Assembly (NCBI GenBank): GCA_002309345.1
Contig: DBWZ01000005.1
Location: 1 to 19,028 of the forward strand
DNA length: 19,028 bases
Source of the DNA: Pseudobutyrivibrio sp. UBA1225
GTDB lineage: Bacteria; Bacillota; Clostridia; Lachnospirales; Lachnospiraceae
Reading direction: 5' to 3'
Numbering within the stretch: position 1 is the stretch's first letter; every line of letters starts with the position of its first letter. A program made the position numbers and the translations under genes. A model generated the notes under the pieces. The model saw only the letters and a program-made list of their open reading frames with translations. It searched no databases and was not told where the DNA came from. Positions 6,534 to 14,997 of this stretch are shown here, one piece after another.

Positions 6534-7994
6534 ATGATATATGATGTCATTATTATAGGGGCAGGAGTTTCAGGAGCCGCAATCGCAAGAGAACTATCTC
6601 GTTACGAAGCGAATGTTTGTGTTCTAGAAAAATGCGAAGATGTATGCGAGGGCACTTCAAAGGCAAATTCAGGAATCGTCCATGCGGGATACGATGCGCC
6701 CGCAGGTTCTTTGATGGCAAAGCTAAATGTCAGAGGCAACGAGATGATGGATGATTTCTGCCGCGATTTAGATATTCCATTCAAACGAAATGGTTCTATG
6801 GTTGTATGCATCCACAAGGAAGAGCTTTCTGGTTTGCAAGACCTGTACGATAGAGGGATTCAAAACGGAGTAAAGGGTCTCAAGATTCTTACTCGCGAAG
6901 AAGCATTAAAGATGGAGCCAAATCTATCGGACAATGTTGAGGGTGTCTTATATGCTCCAACGGCAGGAATCATTTGTCCGTTCAAGCTCTGTATTGCAAT
7001 GGCGGAGAACGCAAATGTAAACGGCGTAGAATTCAGATTCAATACCAAGGTAGAAGATATCAAAAAAGGTGAAGATGACTTATGGCATATTCGTACCAAC
7101 AATGGAGAATGTGTTTCTAGATATGTTGTAAATGCAGCAGGAGTTTACTCTGGTCAAATCCACAACATGGTCTGTAAAGACGATGACAAAATCGAAATCA
7201 CACCAAGGCGAGGTGATTATTGTCTGCTAGATAAAGAGGCTGGTAATCACGTCAGTCATACAATCTTCCCGCAGCCAACTAGCCTTGGCAAAGGGGTGCT
7301 TGTAACGCCTACAGTTCATGGCAATCTTTTGGTAGGACCAACGGCCGAAGACATAGATGATTACGAAGGTGTCAACACTACAGCGGATGGAATCAATGAT
7401 TTGATAGCAAAGGCTAACGACCATGTTAAGAATCTGCCTATGCGAAAGGTTATCACATCCTTTGCGGGACTTCGCGCGCATGAGCCTCGCCATGAATTTA
7501 TAATTGGAGAGGTAAAGGGTGCCAAGAATTTCATTGATTGTGCCGCTATAGAATCTCCAGGTCTTACTTCTAGTCCCGCTATTGGTGAGATGGTAGCAGG
7601 CATATTAAAGGATATGATGGGACTGAAGGCCAAATCCAATTGGATAGGAAAAAGAAAGGATATCTTAAATCCATCAGACTTATCTATTGAAGATAGAAAC
7701 GATTTAATCAAGAAAAATCCAGCGTATGGTAACATTATCTGCCGCTGCGAATCAATCTCCGAGGGAGAAATTATCGACTCAATCCATAGACCTTTGGGAG
7801 CTAGATCCCTAGATGGGGTCAAGAGGAGAACTCGCGCGGGAATGGGACGCTGTCAAGCTGGATTTTGTTCCCCAAAGACAATGGAAATCCTCCATAGAGA
7901 ACTCGGTCTCAAGTACGAGGAAATCACAAAATGCGGTGGACGATCAAATATCGTCATTCAACGCACCAAGAATCAGAAGGGGGGCGAGTGTTAA
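6534..7994 (+). CDS. glpA: GlpA-like FAD-dependent glycerol-3-phosphate dehydrogenase with [2Fe-2S] domain
   Basis: This is a 486-residue FAD oxidoreductase of the DAO/GlpA family. The FAD-binding motif is GAGVSG (9-14), followed by GTSKANSGIVHAGYD (40-54), which is typical of glycerol-3-phosphate dehydrogenase and 2-hydroxyacid oxidases. The C-terminal BFD-like [2Fe-2S] domain (about 400-455) has the Cys4 pattern C403-x-C405 and C440-x4-C445. The expected reaction is glycerol 3-phosphate to dihydroxyacetone phosphate, passing electrons through the iron-sulfur centre. AGGAG lies six bases before the ATG. The gene starts 83 bases after glpK, and its stop overlaps the next start by one base. 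Annotation engines sometimes call such proteins L-2-hydroxyglutarate oxidase; the glpK neighbour favours GlpA. Confidence 0.85.
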   Translation: MIYDVIIIGAGVSGAAIARELSRYEANVCVLEKCEDVCEGTSKANSGIVHAGYDAPAGSLMAKLNVRGNEMMDDFCRDLDIPFKRNGSMVVCIHKEELSGLQDLYDRGIQNGVKGLKILTREEALKMEPNLSDNVEGVLYAPTAGIICPFKLCIAMAENANVNGVEFRFNTKVEDIKKGEDDLWHIRTNNGECVSRYVVNAAGVYSGQIHNMVCKDDDKIEITPRRGDYCLLDKEAGNHVSHTIFPQPTSLGKGVLVTPTVHGNLLVGPTAEDIDDYEGVNTTADGINDLIAKANDHVKNLPMRKVITSFAGLRAHEPRHEFIIGEVKGAKNFIDCAAIESPGLTSSPAIGEMVAGILKDMMGLKAKSNWIGKRKDILNPSDLSIEDRNDLIKKNPAYGNIICRCESISEGEIIDSIHRPLGARSLDGVKRRTRAGMGRCQAGFCSPKTMEILHRELGLKYEEITKCGGRSNIVIQRTKNQKGGEC

Positions 7995-9256
7995 TGTTAA
8001 ATTATGATATTGTCATCGTTGGCGGAGGACCGGCTGGTCTTGCAGCAGCTGTTGCAGCCAGAGATGCGGGCATAGATAAAATCCTCATCTTAGAAAGAGA
8101 TAAGGAGCTTGGGGGAATCCTAAATCAGTGTATACACAATGGTTTTGGCCTCCACACCTTCAAGGAAGAATTGACAGGGCCAGAGTACGCCTATCGATTT
8201 ATCGAAAAGGTTCTTGAAGCAAAGATTGAATATCGGCTAAACACAATGGTAATGGATATTTCTGCGGATAGAGTTGTGACAGCTATGAGCCGAGAAGATG
8301 GGATGTATCAAATCCAAGCGGGGGCAGTCATTCTAGCAATGGGATGTCGTGAGCGTCCAAGAGGAGCATTAAACATTCCTGGCTTTAGACCTGCTGGAAT
8401 ATTTTCAGCTGGCACAGCGCAGCGTCTAGTCAATATTGAGGGATACATGCCTGGACGAGAGGTTGTTATATTGGGCTCAGGCGATATAGGTCTAATTATG
8501 GCTCGTCGTATGACACTAGAAGGTGCCAAGGTCAAAGTGGTGGCAGAGCTGATGCCATATTCTGGCGGATTAAAGCGAAACATTGTCCAGTGCCTAGATG
8601 ATTTTGGCATACCTCTTAAACTTTCCCATACCGTAGTGGACATAGAGGGTAAAGACCATCTTACTGCCGTAACCATCGCAGCAGTTGATGAAAAGAGCAA
8701 GCCAATTCCTGGAACAGAAGAAAGATACACCTGTGATACCTTGCTTTTATCATGCGGACTTATTCCAGAAAACGAGCTTTCAAGAAATGCCGGTGTAGAG
8801 ATGAGCCCGATTACAAGCGGTCCAATCGTAAATGAATCATTAGAGACAAATATTCCGGGAGTGTTTGCTTGTGGAAATGTTTTGCACGTTCACGATCTTG
8901 TAGACTACGTTTCAGAGGAAGCAGCTCGTGCTGGCGAAAACGCTGCAAAATATGTCAAAGGGCAGCTTTCAGATGCTAAGTCAGATATTGAAATTACTGC
9001 CACAGACGGCGCAAGATACACAGTACCATCGACAATAAACATTGACAGAATGGATGACAAGCTCACCCTTCGCTTTAGGGTTGGCGCTGTTTACAAGGAT
9101 TCCTTTGTCAGCGTTTATTTTGATGATGAACGAGTGATGCACAATAAAAAACGCATCATGGCACCGGGGGAGATGGAGCAGGTTATCTTGCTCAAAAACA
9201 AATTGACTGAAAAACCTGGCTTAAAGAAAATAACCGTAAAGATTGAATCAGAATAA
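7994..9256 (+). CDS. NAD(P)/FAD-dependent oxidoreductase, partner of the GlpA-like enzyme
   Basis: This 420-residue protein has two dinucleotide folds: GGGPAG at 10-15 for FAD and GSGDIG at 161-166 for a pyridine nucleotide. The FAD signature is near 288-296 (PGVFACGNV). A Cys46 in ELGGILNQCIHNGFGL recalls hydrogen-cyanide-synthase and opine-oxidase subunits rather than a CxxC disulfide reductase. In glycerol clusters of anaerobic Firmicutes such a protein sits between GlpA and a DUF1667 protein and probably links the dehydrogenase to NAD(H). That link is inference. The start is the ATG at 7994 inside the TAATG overlap with glpA, implying translational coupling. An upstream in-frame ATG at 7931 would add residues encoded inside glpA and was rejected. 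Confidence 0.85.
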   Translation: MLNYDIVIVGGGPAGLAAAVAARDAGIDKILILERDKELGGILNQCIHNGFGLHTFKEELTGPEYAYRFIEKVLEAKIEYRLNTMVMDISADRVVTAMSREDGMYQIQAGAVILAMGCRERPRGALNIPGFRPAGIFSAGTAQRLVNIEGYMPGREVVILGSGDIGLIMARRMTLEGAKVKVVAELMPYSGGLKRNIVQCLDDFGIPLKLSHTVVDIEGKDHLTAVTIAAVDEKSKPIPGTEERYTCDTLLLSCGLIPENELSRNAGVEMSPITSGPIVNESLETNIPGVFACGNVLHVHDLVDYVSEEAARAGENAAKYVKGQLSDAKSDIEITATDGARYTVPSTINIDRMDDKLTLRFRVGAVYKDSFVSVYFDDERVMHNKKRIMAPGEMEQVILLKNKLTEKPGLKKITVKIESE

Positions 9257-9331
9257 AGGTATTTGAATAATCCTAAAACACTAAATGGAAAGTTTTTATT
9301 CGATTATTAAAATGTATAGGGGTCGTATAGA

Positions 9332-9697
9332 ATGGAAAAAAGAGAATTGACATGTATAGGCTGCCCAATGGGTTGCCAAATAACAGTGGAGCTAGAGGGA
9401 CAAGATGTGAAATCCATCACTGGCAACACCTGCAAGATTGGTGAAAACTATGCGAGAAACGAAGTCACTCATCCTGAGAGGACAGTCACATCGACGGCTG
9501 TTGTACTTGGGGGCGACAAACCTCGAGTATCAGTCAAAACCAAAGCTAATATTCCAAAAGACAAAATTGCTGACGTTATGAAGGAAATCGATGCAGCAGT
9601 TGTGAATGCTCCAATCCGTATAGGCGATATAGTAGTTAAAAATGTTTGCGGCACCGGGGTCGACGTTGTCGCCACCCGAAACATCGAAGCAGACTGA
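9332..9697 (+). CDS. DUF1667 small Cys-rich protein
   Basis: This 121-residue protein begins CIGCPMGC (Cys8, Cys11, Cys15) and has Cys34 in GNTCKIGENYA. The C-x2-C-x3-C...C spacing resembles the N-terminal [4Fe-4S] motif of molybdopterin oxidoreductases. A further Cys lies in VKNVCGTG near residue 107. DUF1667 proteins regularly accompany GlpA-like and FAD/NAD oxidoreductases in Firmicutes, Thermotogae and Spirochaetes. An electron-carrier role like that of GlpC is a reasonable guess, but I know of no proof. AGGGG at 9318-9322 is the likely ribosome binding site. The 75-base gap before it holds an AATAATC/GATTATT inverted repeat (9266-9272/9302-9308) of unknown use. Confidence 0.85.
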   Translation: MEKRELTCIGCPMGCQITVELEGQDVKSITGNTCKIGENYARNEVTHPERTVTSTAVVLGGDKPRVSVKTKANIPKDKIADVMKEIDAAVVNAPIRIGDIVVKNVCGTGVDVVATRNIEAD

Positions 9698-9819
9698 TGA
9701 GGGGTTCTTCTTGCATTTGTCCCCTATTATCTCCTATACTAATAGAGAATTTTATTATGTGAGTAAAAACAATATCACACACGTCCTTCTTACTTACATA
9801 TATAGCATAGGAGAGTTTT

Positions 9820-10866
9820 ATGAAAAAAAGAATCATAGGTCTAGATATCCTTCGTGATATAGGTGTAATCTTTGTTTTTTTATACCATTTCTTTGTGGAA
9901 TATATAGTTACAGCCCAAGGCACCGATGGCGCCATGTTTGGCTATAACTATTTTTTTAATATCTTGGCGAGGCCAGCCAGTCTGTTCTTATTTGTAATAT
10001 CTGGCTATGCTCTCATGTACAATCATGAAGATGAGCTTTCCCTAGGACAATATTACAAAAGAAGATTTAAAGGATTATTCATTCCTTTTTATGTTGCCTA
10101 TACACTTATGTTTGTAATTTGTTTTCTGGTGAACAACGAGGTGATAGGACGTACACTTCCTCTCAGCAGATTCCTACTTACAATTGCAGGTGTAGACGGC
10201 GTAGCACAGCTGGTGTGCGCTGACTTTTATCTGATAGGTGAATGGTTTATGGGATGCATCGTGGTTTGCTATCTACTGTTCCCTTTGTTAGCCAAACTAC
10301 TCAAGAAATTCAAGTACATAACATTGATAGTCCTTTTGGGGTGGTACGTATTTACGTTATTAGTTTATAATCCATTCTCATTTACTCAGTTGATGAACCC
10401 TCTTTTTATCATCGTGTATTTCTACATCGGAATGTTTTTGCAGGTTCAGCTATCTGATGACAAGATTAATGGAAAGCTTCGCATTACCTGCGCAGTGCTA
10501 TCAGTTATAATATTCGTATATTTTTGCTTGATAGGCTTCGTTCCAAGCCTAGAGTTTTTAAAGCTTACCCAAGAGCAAAACGAGCTTATTTACTTTGCCA
10601 TCAGCATGACAATGTTGATAGCATTAAGAGATGTGGATATCTCTCCAGAAAAACGCGGCTATAGGTTGATAACATATATATCAGGAATCAGCTGGTTTGT
10701 AATTTTGCTCCACCACAGGATAATGATTTTATTCTACTCACATATGTCAGTGGCAGAATACAACCACCGTGATATTTTCACCTTGTTATTAGCATGTATC
10801 CTTATAACTTGGGCACTATCATTATTAGTAAGAGAACTGTCCAGCCGTATAAAGAGACTGATGTAA
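9820..10866 (+). CDS. membrane-bound acyltransferase (acyltransferase family 3)
   Basis: This 348-residue integral membrane protein has about ten hydrophobic segments. The N-terminus carries the family's R-x10-H motif: Arg12 in LDILRDIG and His23 in FLYHFF. Also typical are ARPASLFLFVISGYAL (50-65), YYKRRFKGLFIPF (78-90), GEWFMGCIVVCYLLFP (140-155) and SWFVILLHH (291-299). Such proteins O- or N-acylate cell-surface sugars or lipids; the substrate here is unknown. AGGAG sits shortly before the ATG. The 122-base gap after the DUF1667 gene has only a weak AGGGG/CCCCT hairpin near 9700-9725 and no clear promoter. It is probably unrelated to the glycerol genes. Confidence 0.85.
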   Translation: MKKRIIGLDILRDIGVIFVFLYHFFVEYIVTAQGTDGAMFGYNYFFNILARPASLFLFVISGYALMYNHEDELSLGQYYKRRFKGLFIPFYVAYTLMFVICFLVNNEVIGRTLPLSRFLLTIAGVDGVAQLVCADFYLIGEWFMGCIVVCYLLFPLLAKLLKKFKYITLIVLLGWYVFTLLVYNPFSFTQLMNPLFIIVYFYIGMFLQVQLSDDKINGKLRITCAVLSVIIFVYFCLIGFVPSLEFLKLTQEQNELIYFAISMTMLIALRDVDISPEKRGYRLITYISGISWFVILLHHRIMILFYSHMSVAEYNHRDIFTLLLACILITWALSLLVRELSSRIKRLM

Positions 10867-10943
10867 AATAAGTCATAAATAAAAATTTAAAAAGTGTTTA
10901 TCATCGTGCCAAGCGATAAAATATAAGTTAGGAGTTTTACAAC

Positions 10944-13100
10944 ATGGATATTACTAGACAAATTGCTGAAGAGCTACAGGTTCGTCCAGTACAGGTAGAT
11001 TCGGCAATCAAATTGTTGGATGAGGGCAACACAGTCCCATTTATTTCACGATACAGAAAGGAAGCTACTGGCGGACTCAACGACGAACAGCTTCGTGCCC
11101 TTTCTGAAAGATTAACGTATTTACGAAATCTTGAAGATAAGAAAGCAACCTGTCTTGCTTCAATTGAAGAGCAGGGACTTTTGACTGAAGAGCTAAAAAA
11201 AGCAATTCTAGAGGCAACAACACAGGTGGCAGTTGACGATTTATACAGACCATATCGTCCAAAGCGACGCACTCGTGCAACCATCGCCAAGGAAAAGGGT
11301 TTAGAGCCTCTTGCAAACATAATCATACTTCAGATGACTGATAAGTCACTTGCAGACGAAGCCAAATCTTTTATCAATCCAGAAAAGGAAGTAAACTCAG
11401 CCGAGGATGCAATCGCTGGAGCTTGCGACATAATTGCAGAAAGCATTTCCGACGATGCAAATTATCGAACTTGGATTCGTGAGAAGACTTTCAAGAGTGG
11501 ACGAATTATATCAAAGGCAAAGGATGCAGAGGCTGAGTCTGTATATGAAAATTACTACGATTATGATGAAGCTATCGCAAAGCTTCCAGGACACAGAATC
11601 CTTGCCCTCAACCGAGGCGAAAAGGAAAAGATTCTTAAGGTTTCAATCGAGGCACCTGTAGATGACATCATCACATATCTTCAAAAGAAAATAATCAGCC
11701 GAGACAACAAGAACACTAACGATGCACTTGTTGCCACTATCGAGGATGCATATACAAGACTTATTGCGCCATCAATTGAAAACGAAATCAGAAACAATCT
11801 TACAGAAATGGCAGAGGACGGAGCAATCAAGGTTTTCGGTAAGAATCTTACTCAGCTTCTTATGCAGCCTCCAATAGCAGGCAGAAATGTCCTTGGTTGG
11901 GATCCAGCCTTCAGGACAGGATGCAAGATTGCAGTAGTAGATGCTACAGGAAAGGTTTTAGATACAACGGTTGTGTATCCAACAGCACCTCAAAACAAGG
12001 TTGAGGAAACCAAAAAGGTCATCAAAAATCTTATAAAAAAATATAATGTATCGTTAATCTCACTCGGCAATGGTACTGCTAGTCGCGAATCCGAGCAGAT
12101 TATCGTAGAGATGTTAAAAGAAATACCTGAAAAGGTGGAATATATCATTGTAAATGAAGCGGGAGCATCTGTTTATTCAGCGAGCAAGCTAGCAACAGAA
12201 GAATTCCCTAACTTTGATGTAGGCCAGCGCTCGGCAACTTCGATGGCTCGTCGTCTTCAAGATCCACTAGCAGAGCTTGTAAAGATTGATCCAAAATCCG
12301 TTGGAGTCGGCCAGTATCAGCACGACATGAACCAAAAGAAGCTAGACGAAACCTTGGCAGGCGTAGTAGAAACCTGCGTTAATGCAGTAGGTGTTGATTT
12401 AAATACTGCATCAGCATCTCTTCTTGAGTATGTATCAGGTATCAACAAAACGCTCGCCAAAAATATCGTTACTTATCGTGAGGAAAATGGCAGATTCAAT
12501 TCTCGCGCCGAGCTTAAAAAAGTTCCTAAGCTTGGGCCTAAGGCATTTGAGCAGTGTGCAGGTTTTATGAGAATCACAGGAGGCAAGAATCCTCTGGATG
12601 CTACAGCAGTTCATCCGGAGAGCTACGATGCCGCAAAGTCTCTACTTGAAAAGCTAGGTTTTGATACCAAGGATATTGCAGCTGGCACATTAAAAGAAAT
12701 CCACAAGAGCATTAAAGACATCAAGGCTTTATCCACAGAGCTAGGTGTTGGTGAGATGACCTTGGAGGATATCATCAAGGAGCTAGAAAAGCCGGGCAGA
12801 GATCCCCGCGAGGATATGCCAAAACCAATACTAAAGAGTGACGTGCTAGAGATGAAAGACCTTAAACCGGGAATGGAGCTGAAAGGTACAGTTAGAAACG
12901 TTATTGACTTTGGAGCATTCATCGATATAGGGGTACATCAAGACGGATTGGTTCACATATCCCAGATGACAGACCGTTACATCAAGCATCCGCTAGAGGT
13001 GGTGTCTGTCGGTGACATAGTGGACGTTCAGGTAATATCTGTTGATGAAAAGAAGGGACGCATCGCTCTAACCATGAAATTAGGCAAGAAAACTACTTAA
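10944..13100 (+). CDS. tex: Tex-family RNA-binding transcription accessory protein
   Basis: The protein has 718 residues, the normal length for Tex. The layout is an N-terminal helical/HTH region (1 to about 190, including VPFISRYRKEATGGL at 31-45), a YqgF/RNase H-like domain (about 316-440, VLGWDPAFRTGCKIAVVD), helix-hairpin-helix motifs (about 485-555, VSGINKTLAKNIV and LGPKAFEQCAGF) and a C-terminal S1 domain (about 641-713, LKGTVRNVIDFGAFIDIG). Tex binds nucleic acids and affects transcription and virulence genes in several bacteria; its precise job is not settled. AGGAG at 10931-10935 precedes the ATG. The short upstream gap contains TTTATC/GATAAA (10897-10902/10915-10920). It appears monocistronic, ending before the promoter at 13181. 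Confidence 0.96.
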   Translation: MDITRQIAEELQVRPVQVDSAIKLLDEGNTVPFISRYRKEATGGLNDEQLRALSERLTYLRNLEDKKATCLASIEEQGLLTEELKKAILEATTQVAVDDLYRPYRPKRRTRATIAKEKGLEPLANIIILQMTDKSLADEAKSFINPEKEVNSAEDAIAGACDIIAESISDDANYRTWIREKTFKSGRIISKAKDAEAESVYENYYDYDEAIAKLPGHRILALNRGEKEKILKVSIEAPVDDIITYLQKKIISRDNKNTNDALVATIEDAYTRLIAPSIENEIRNNLTEMAEDGAIKVFGKNLTQLLMQPPIAGRNVLGWDPAFRTGCKIAVVDATGKVLDTTVVYPTAPQNKVEETKKVIKNLIKKYNVSLISLGNGTASRESEQIIVEMLKEIPEKVEYIIVNEAGASVYSASKLATEEFPNFDVGQRSATSMARRLQDPLAELVKIDPKSVGVGQYQHDMNQKKLDETLAGVVETCVNAVGVDLNTASASLLEYVSGINKTLAKNIVTYREENGRFNSRAELKKVPKLGPKAFEQCAGFMRITGGKNPLDATAVHPESYDAAKSLLEKLGFDTKDIAAGTLKEIHKSIKDIKALSTELGVGEMTLEDIIKELEKPGRDPREDMPKPILKSDVLEMKDLKPGMELKGTVRNVIDFGAFIDIGVHQDGLVHISQMTDRYIKHPLEVVSVGDIVDVQVISVDEKKGRIALTMKLGKKTT

Positions 13101-13180
13101 AGGTTTTCGTAAATACATAAGTTTCAGAACCTTCAATTTGTGCTATCTTAACAAATAGTACTCAGTAGGGGTATAAAACG

Positions 13181-13209
13181 TTGACAATCGCCATAATTAG
13201 CCATATACT
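13181..13209 (+). promoter_or_regulatory. consensus promoter of the t6A operon
   Basis: TTGACA (13181-13186) and TATACT (13204-13209) are separated by exactly 17 bases. This is among the best promoter matches in the window. Transcription should start near 13216. The product would meet an intrinsic terminator at 13264-13300 after about 85 bases. Confidence 0.75.
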
Positions 13210-13263
13210 CGCTTTAGTAGTAAAAAGTAATTGTGAGTTTGCTTTTTAGGAGAAATGGATTTT

Positions 13264-13300
13264 GAGTGAGTCGTTAGGGGTTTCGACTCACTCTTTTTTT
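13264..13300 (+). terminator. intrinsic terminator/attenuator in the t6A operon leader
   Basis: GAGTGAGTCG (13264-13273) and CGACTCACTC (13284-13293) form a perfect ten-pair stem around a ten-base loop, followed by seven T. It lies downstream of the promoter at 13181-13209 and upstream of the first gene at 13349, so it would trim operon expression. An AGGAG at 13248-13252, followed by a tiny ORF (ATG 13255, MDFE, stop 13267-13269) and an in-frame TTG at 13262, sits right at its 5' arm. A second GTGAGT copy at 13233-13238 could compete for the 3' arm. Confidence 0.8.
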
Positions 13301-13348
13301 ATGCACAATTTAATGGTAAAATTAATAAAAACAAGGAGACGAGAATTA

Positions 13349-13852
13349 ATGGACAGCATAAAGTTTGATGTTAAGATTACCGAGAAAGATTTGTATAAAT
13401 ACAATTTGCATCATGCATACACATCCAGTCAGGGAGTTTTTTCTGTGGTGCTATTTATATTATTGATTGCGATTTGGATAATTAGATTCCCTTCTTTATC
13501 TGCTGGATATAAAGTTGCATATCCGGTTTTCGCATTTGTTATTATGGTTTATCTACCAATGTCGCTTAAGCTTAGAGTCAAAAACACCATGACTCAAGAG
13601 GTATTTCAGTATCCACTTTCCTACGAATTTAAAGAGGACGGAATCTTTATTTCTTCACCTACAACTGACGTGCCAGCAGAGCTTCCATGGGAATATATTT
13701 ACAAGGTTTGTTTATGGAAGGGATATTTACTTATTTACAGCAACCGAATAAATGCGTATATTATTCCTGTTGACTCTATTGAAGAACAATACGATTCAGT
13801 TGTTTCATTTATTAAATCACACGTAGAGGATTACAAATTACAAATCAAATGA
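13349..13852 (+). CDS. YcxB-like small membrane protein
   Basis: This 167-residue protein has a polar N-terminus, two membrane helices (about 28-45 and 55-75) and a C-terminal soluble domain (about 85-160). The layout resembles the YcxB domain: LSYEFKEDGIFISSP, then LPWEYIYKVCLWKGYLLIY. Function is unknown. GGAG at 13335-13338 is ten bases before the ATG at 13349. An in-frame TTG at 13262 would force translation through the leader terminator and is unlikely. The last four bases (ATGA) overlap the start of tsaE, which points to translational coupling with a tRNA modification gene. Confidence 0.75.
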   Translation: MDSIKFDVKITEKDLYKYNLHHAYTSSQGVFSVVLFILLIAIWIIRFPSLSAGYKVAYPVFAFVIMVYLPMSLKLRVKNTMTQEVFQYPLSYEFKEDGIFISSPTTDVPAELPWEYIYKVCLWKGYLLIYSNRINAYIIPVDSIEEQYDSVVSFIKSHVEDYKLQIK

Positions 13853-14280
13853 TAGAGATTATAGAAACTAATTCACCAGAAGAAACAGAGGCTCTTGGCA
13901 AAAAGCTTGCAGAGGCGGCAGAGCCAGGGCAGGTATTTACATTAATCGGAGATTTAGGTGTTGGCAAGACTGTATTCACCCAAGGCTTTGCAACAGGTCT
14001 TCAGATAGATGAACCTATCTGCAGCCCAACCTTTACCATTGTTCAAGTGTACGATACTGGCAGGCTGCCATTTTACCACTTCGATGTATATCGTATAGGC
14101 GATATTGAAGAGATGGACGAAATCGGCTACGAGGATTATGTCTACGGTGATGGAGTCTCCTTGATTGAGTGGGCAAATCTAATCGAAGATATTTTGCCAG
14201 AACACTATACTAGGGTGACAATCGAAAAAGATTTAGAAAAAGGATTTGATTACCGTAGGATTACGGTAGAAAAGATTTAG
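13849..14280 (+). CDS. tsaE: tRNA t6A biosynthesis ATPase TsaE
   Basis: This 143-residue P-loop protein has Walker A GDLGVGKT (34-41), the family segment SPTFTIVQVY (59-68), HFDVYRIGDIEEMDEIG (77-93) and SLIEWANLIEDILPE. TsaE works with TsaB and TsaD in the transfer of the threonylcarbamoyl group to A37 of ANN-decoding tRNAs. It overlaps the YcxB-like gene by four bases and is six bases before tsaB. TsaC, which makes the threonylcarbamoyl-AMP donor, is not in this window. Confidence 0.95.
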   Translation: MIEIIETNSPEETEALGKKLAEAAEPGQVFTLIGDLGVGKTVFTQGFATGLQIDEPICSPTFTIVQVYDTGRLPFYHFDVYRIGDIEEMDEIGYEDYVYGDGVSLIEWANLIEDILPEHYTRVTIEKDLEKGFDYRRITVEKI

Positions 14281-14286
14281 CGTAAT

Positions 14287-14997
14287 ATGAAGATATTAGG
14301 AATAGATGGCTCAGGCTTGGTTGCTTCGGTGGCCGTCGTTGAAGATGACAACTTAATTGCTGAATATACAACAGGCTACAAAAAGACCCATTCTCAAACC
14401 TTGCTTCCAATGCTAGATGAGGTTCAAAAAATGGTCGAGCTAGACCTTAACTCTATAGATGCTATAGCTGTTGCGGCTGGACCTGGTTCCTTTACGGGAC
14501 TTCGCATCGCATCTGCCACAGCAAAAGGGCTTGGCCTATCATTGGGTTGTCCACTAGTTTCTGTACCCACAGTAGATGCCTTGGCATTCAATATGTGGGG
14601 CAATTCAGGCGTTATTTGCCCTATTCTAGATGCAAGACGCGGACAAGTATACACAGGCTTGTATCGATTCACTGATGATGGGCAGTTCCAAGTTGTCAAA
14701 GAACAATGTGCATTAGATTTTTCGCAGATTGCAGAAGAGATTAACAAAATCGGTTCTGATGTCACATTTTTAGGTGACGGTGTGCCGGTCTTCAAAGATA
14801 AGATAGCAGAACTAATAAAAGTTCCATACAGATTTGCGCCAGCACACTTGAATCGTCAGCACGCTGCATCCGTGGCTACGCTGGGTTCAATCTACTACGC
14901 AAATGGGGATTGTGAGCCTGCAGCAGATCACAGACCAGAATATCTGAGGCTATCCCAGGCAGAACGCGAGCGTATGGAAAAGGAAGGAAAGTCTTAA
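14287..14997 (+). CDS. tsaB: tRNA t6A biosynthesis protein TsaB
   Basis: This 236-residue ASKHA-fold protein begins MKILGIDGSG, with KTHSQTLLPML (33-43), the characteristic AGPGSFTGLRI (64-74) and LDARRGQVYTGLY in the middle. TsaB is the catalytically degenerate partner that dimerises with TsaD in the t6A complex. No strong ribosome binding site lies in the six bases after tsaE, so it probably relies on ribosomes finishing that gene. Its TAA stop shares one base with the rimI start. Confidence 0.95.
   Translation: MKILGIDGSGLVASVAVVEDDNLIAEYTTGYKKTHSQTLLPMLDEVQKMVELDLNSIDAIAVAAGPGSFTGLRIASATAKGLGLSLGCPLVSVPTVDALAFNMWGNSGVICPILDARRGQVYTGLYRFTDDGQFQVVKEQCALDFSQIAEEINKIGSDVTFLGDGVPVFKDKIAELIKVPYRFAPAHLNRQHAASVATLGSIYYANGDCEPAADHRPEYLRLSQAERERMEKEGKS

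Noticed and set aside
7931..7993. Longer start for the second FAD oxidoreductase
   Set aside because: It would lie inside glpA and add unrelated residues before the conserved YDIVIVGGGPAG; the TAATG overlap at 7994 has a GGGGGG-rich ribosome binding site.
13262..13348. TTG-initiated 196-residue form of the YcxB-like protein
   Set aside because: The extra 29 residues are encoded by the terminator hairpin and its T-run; the ATG at 13349 has GGAG ten bases upstream and matches the expected N-terminus.
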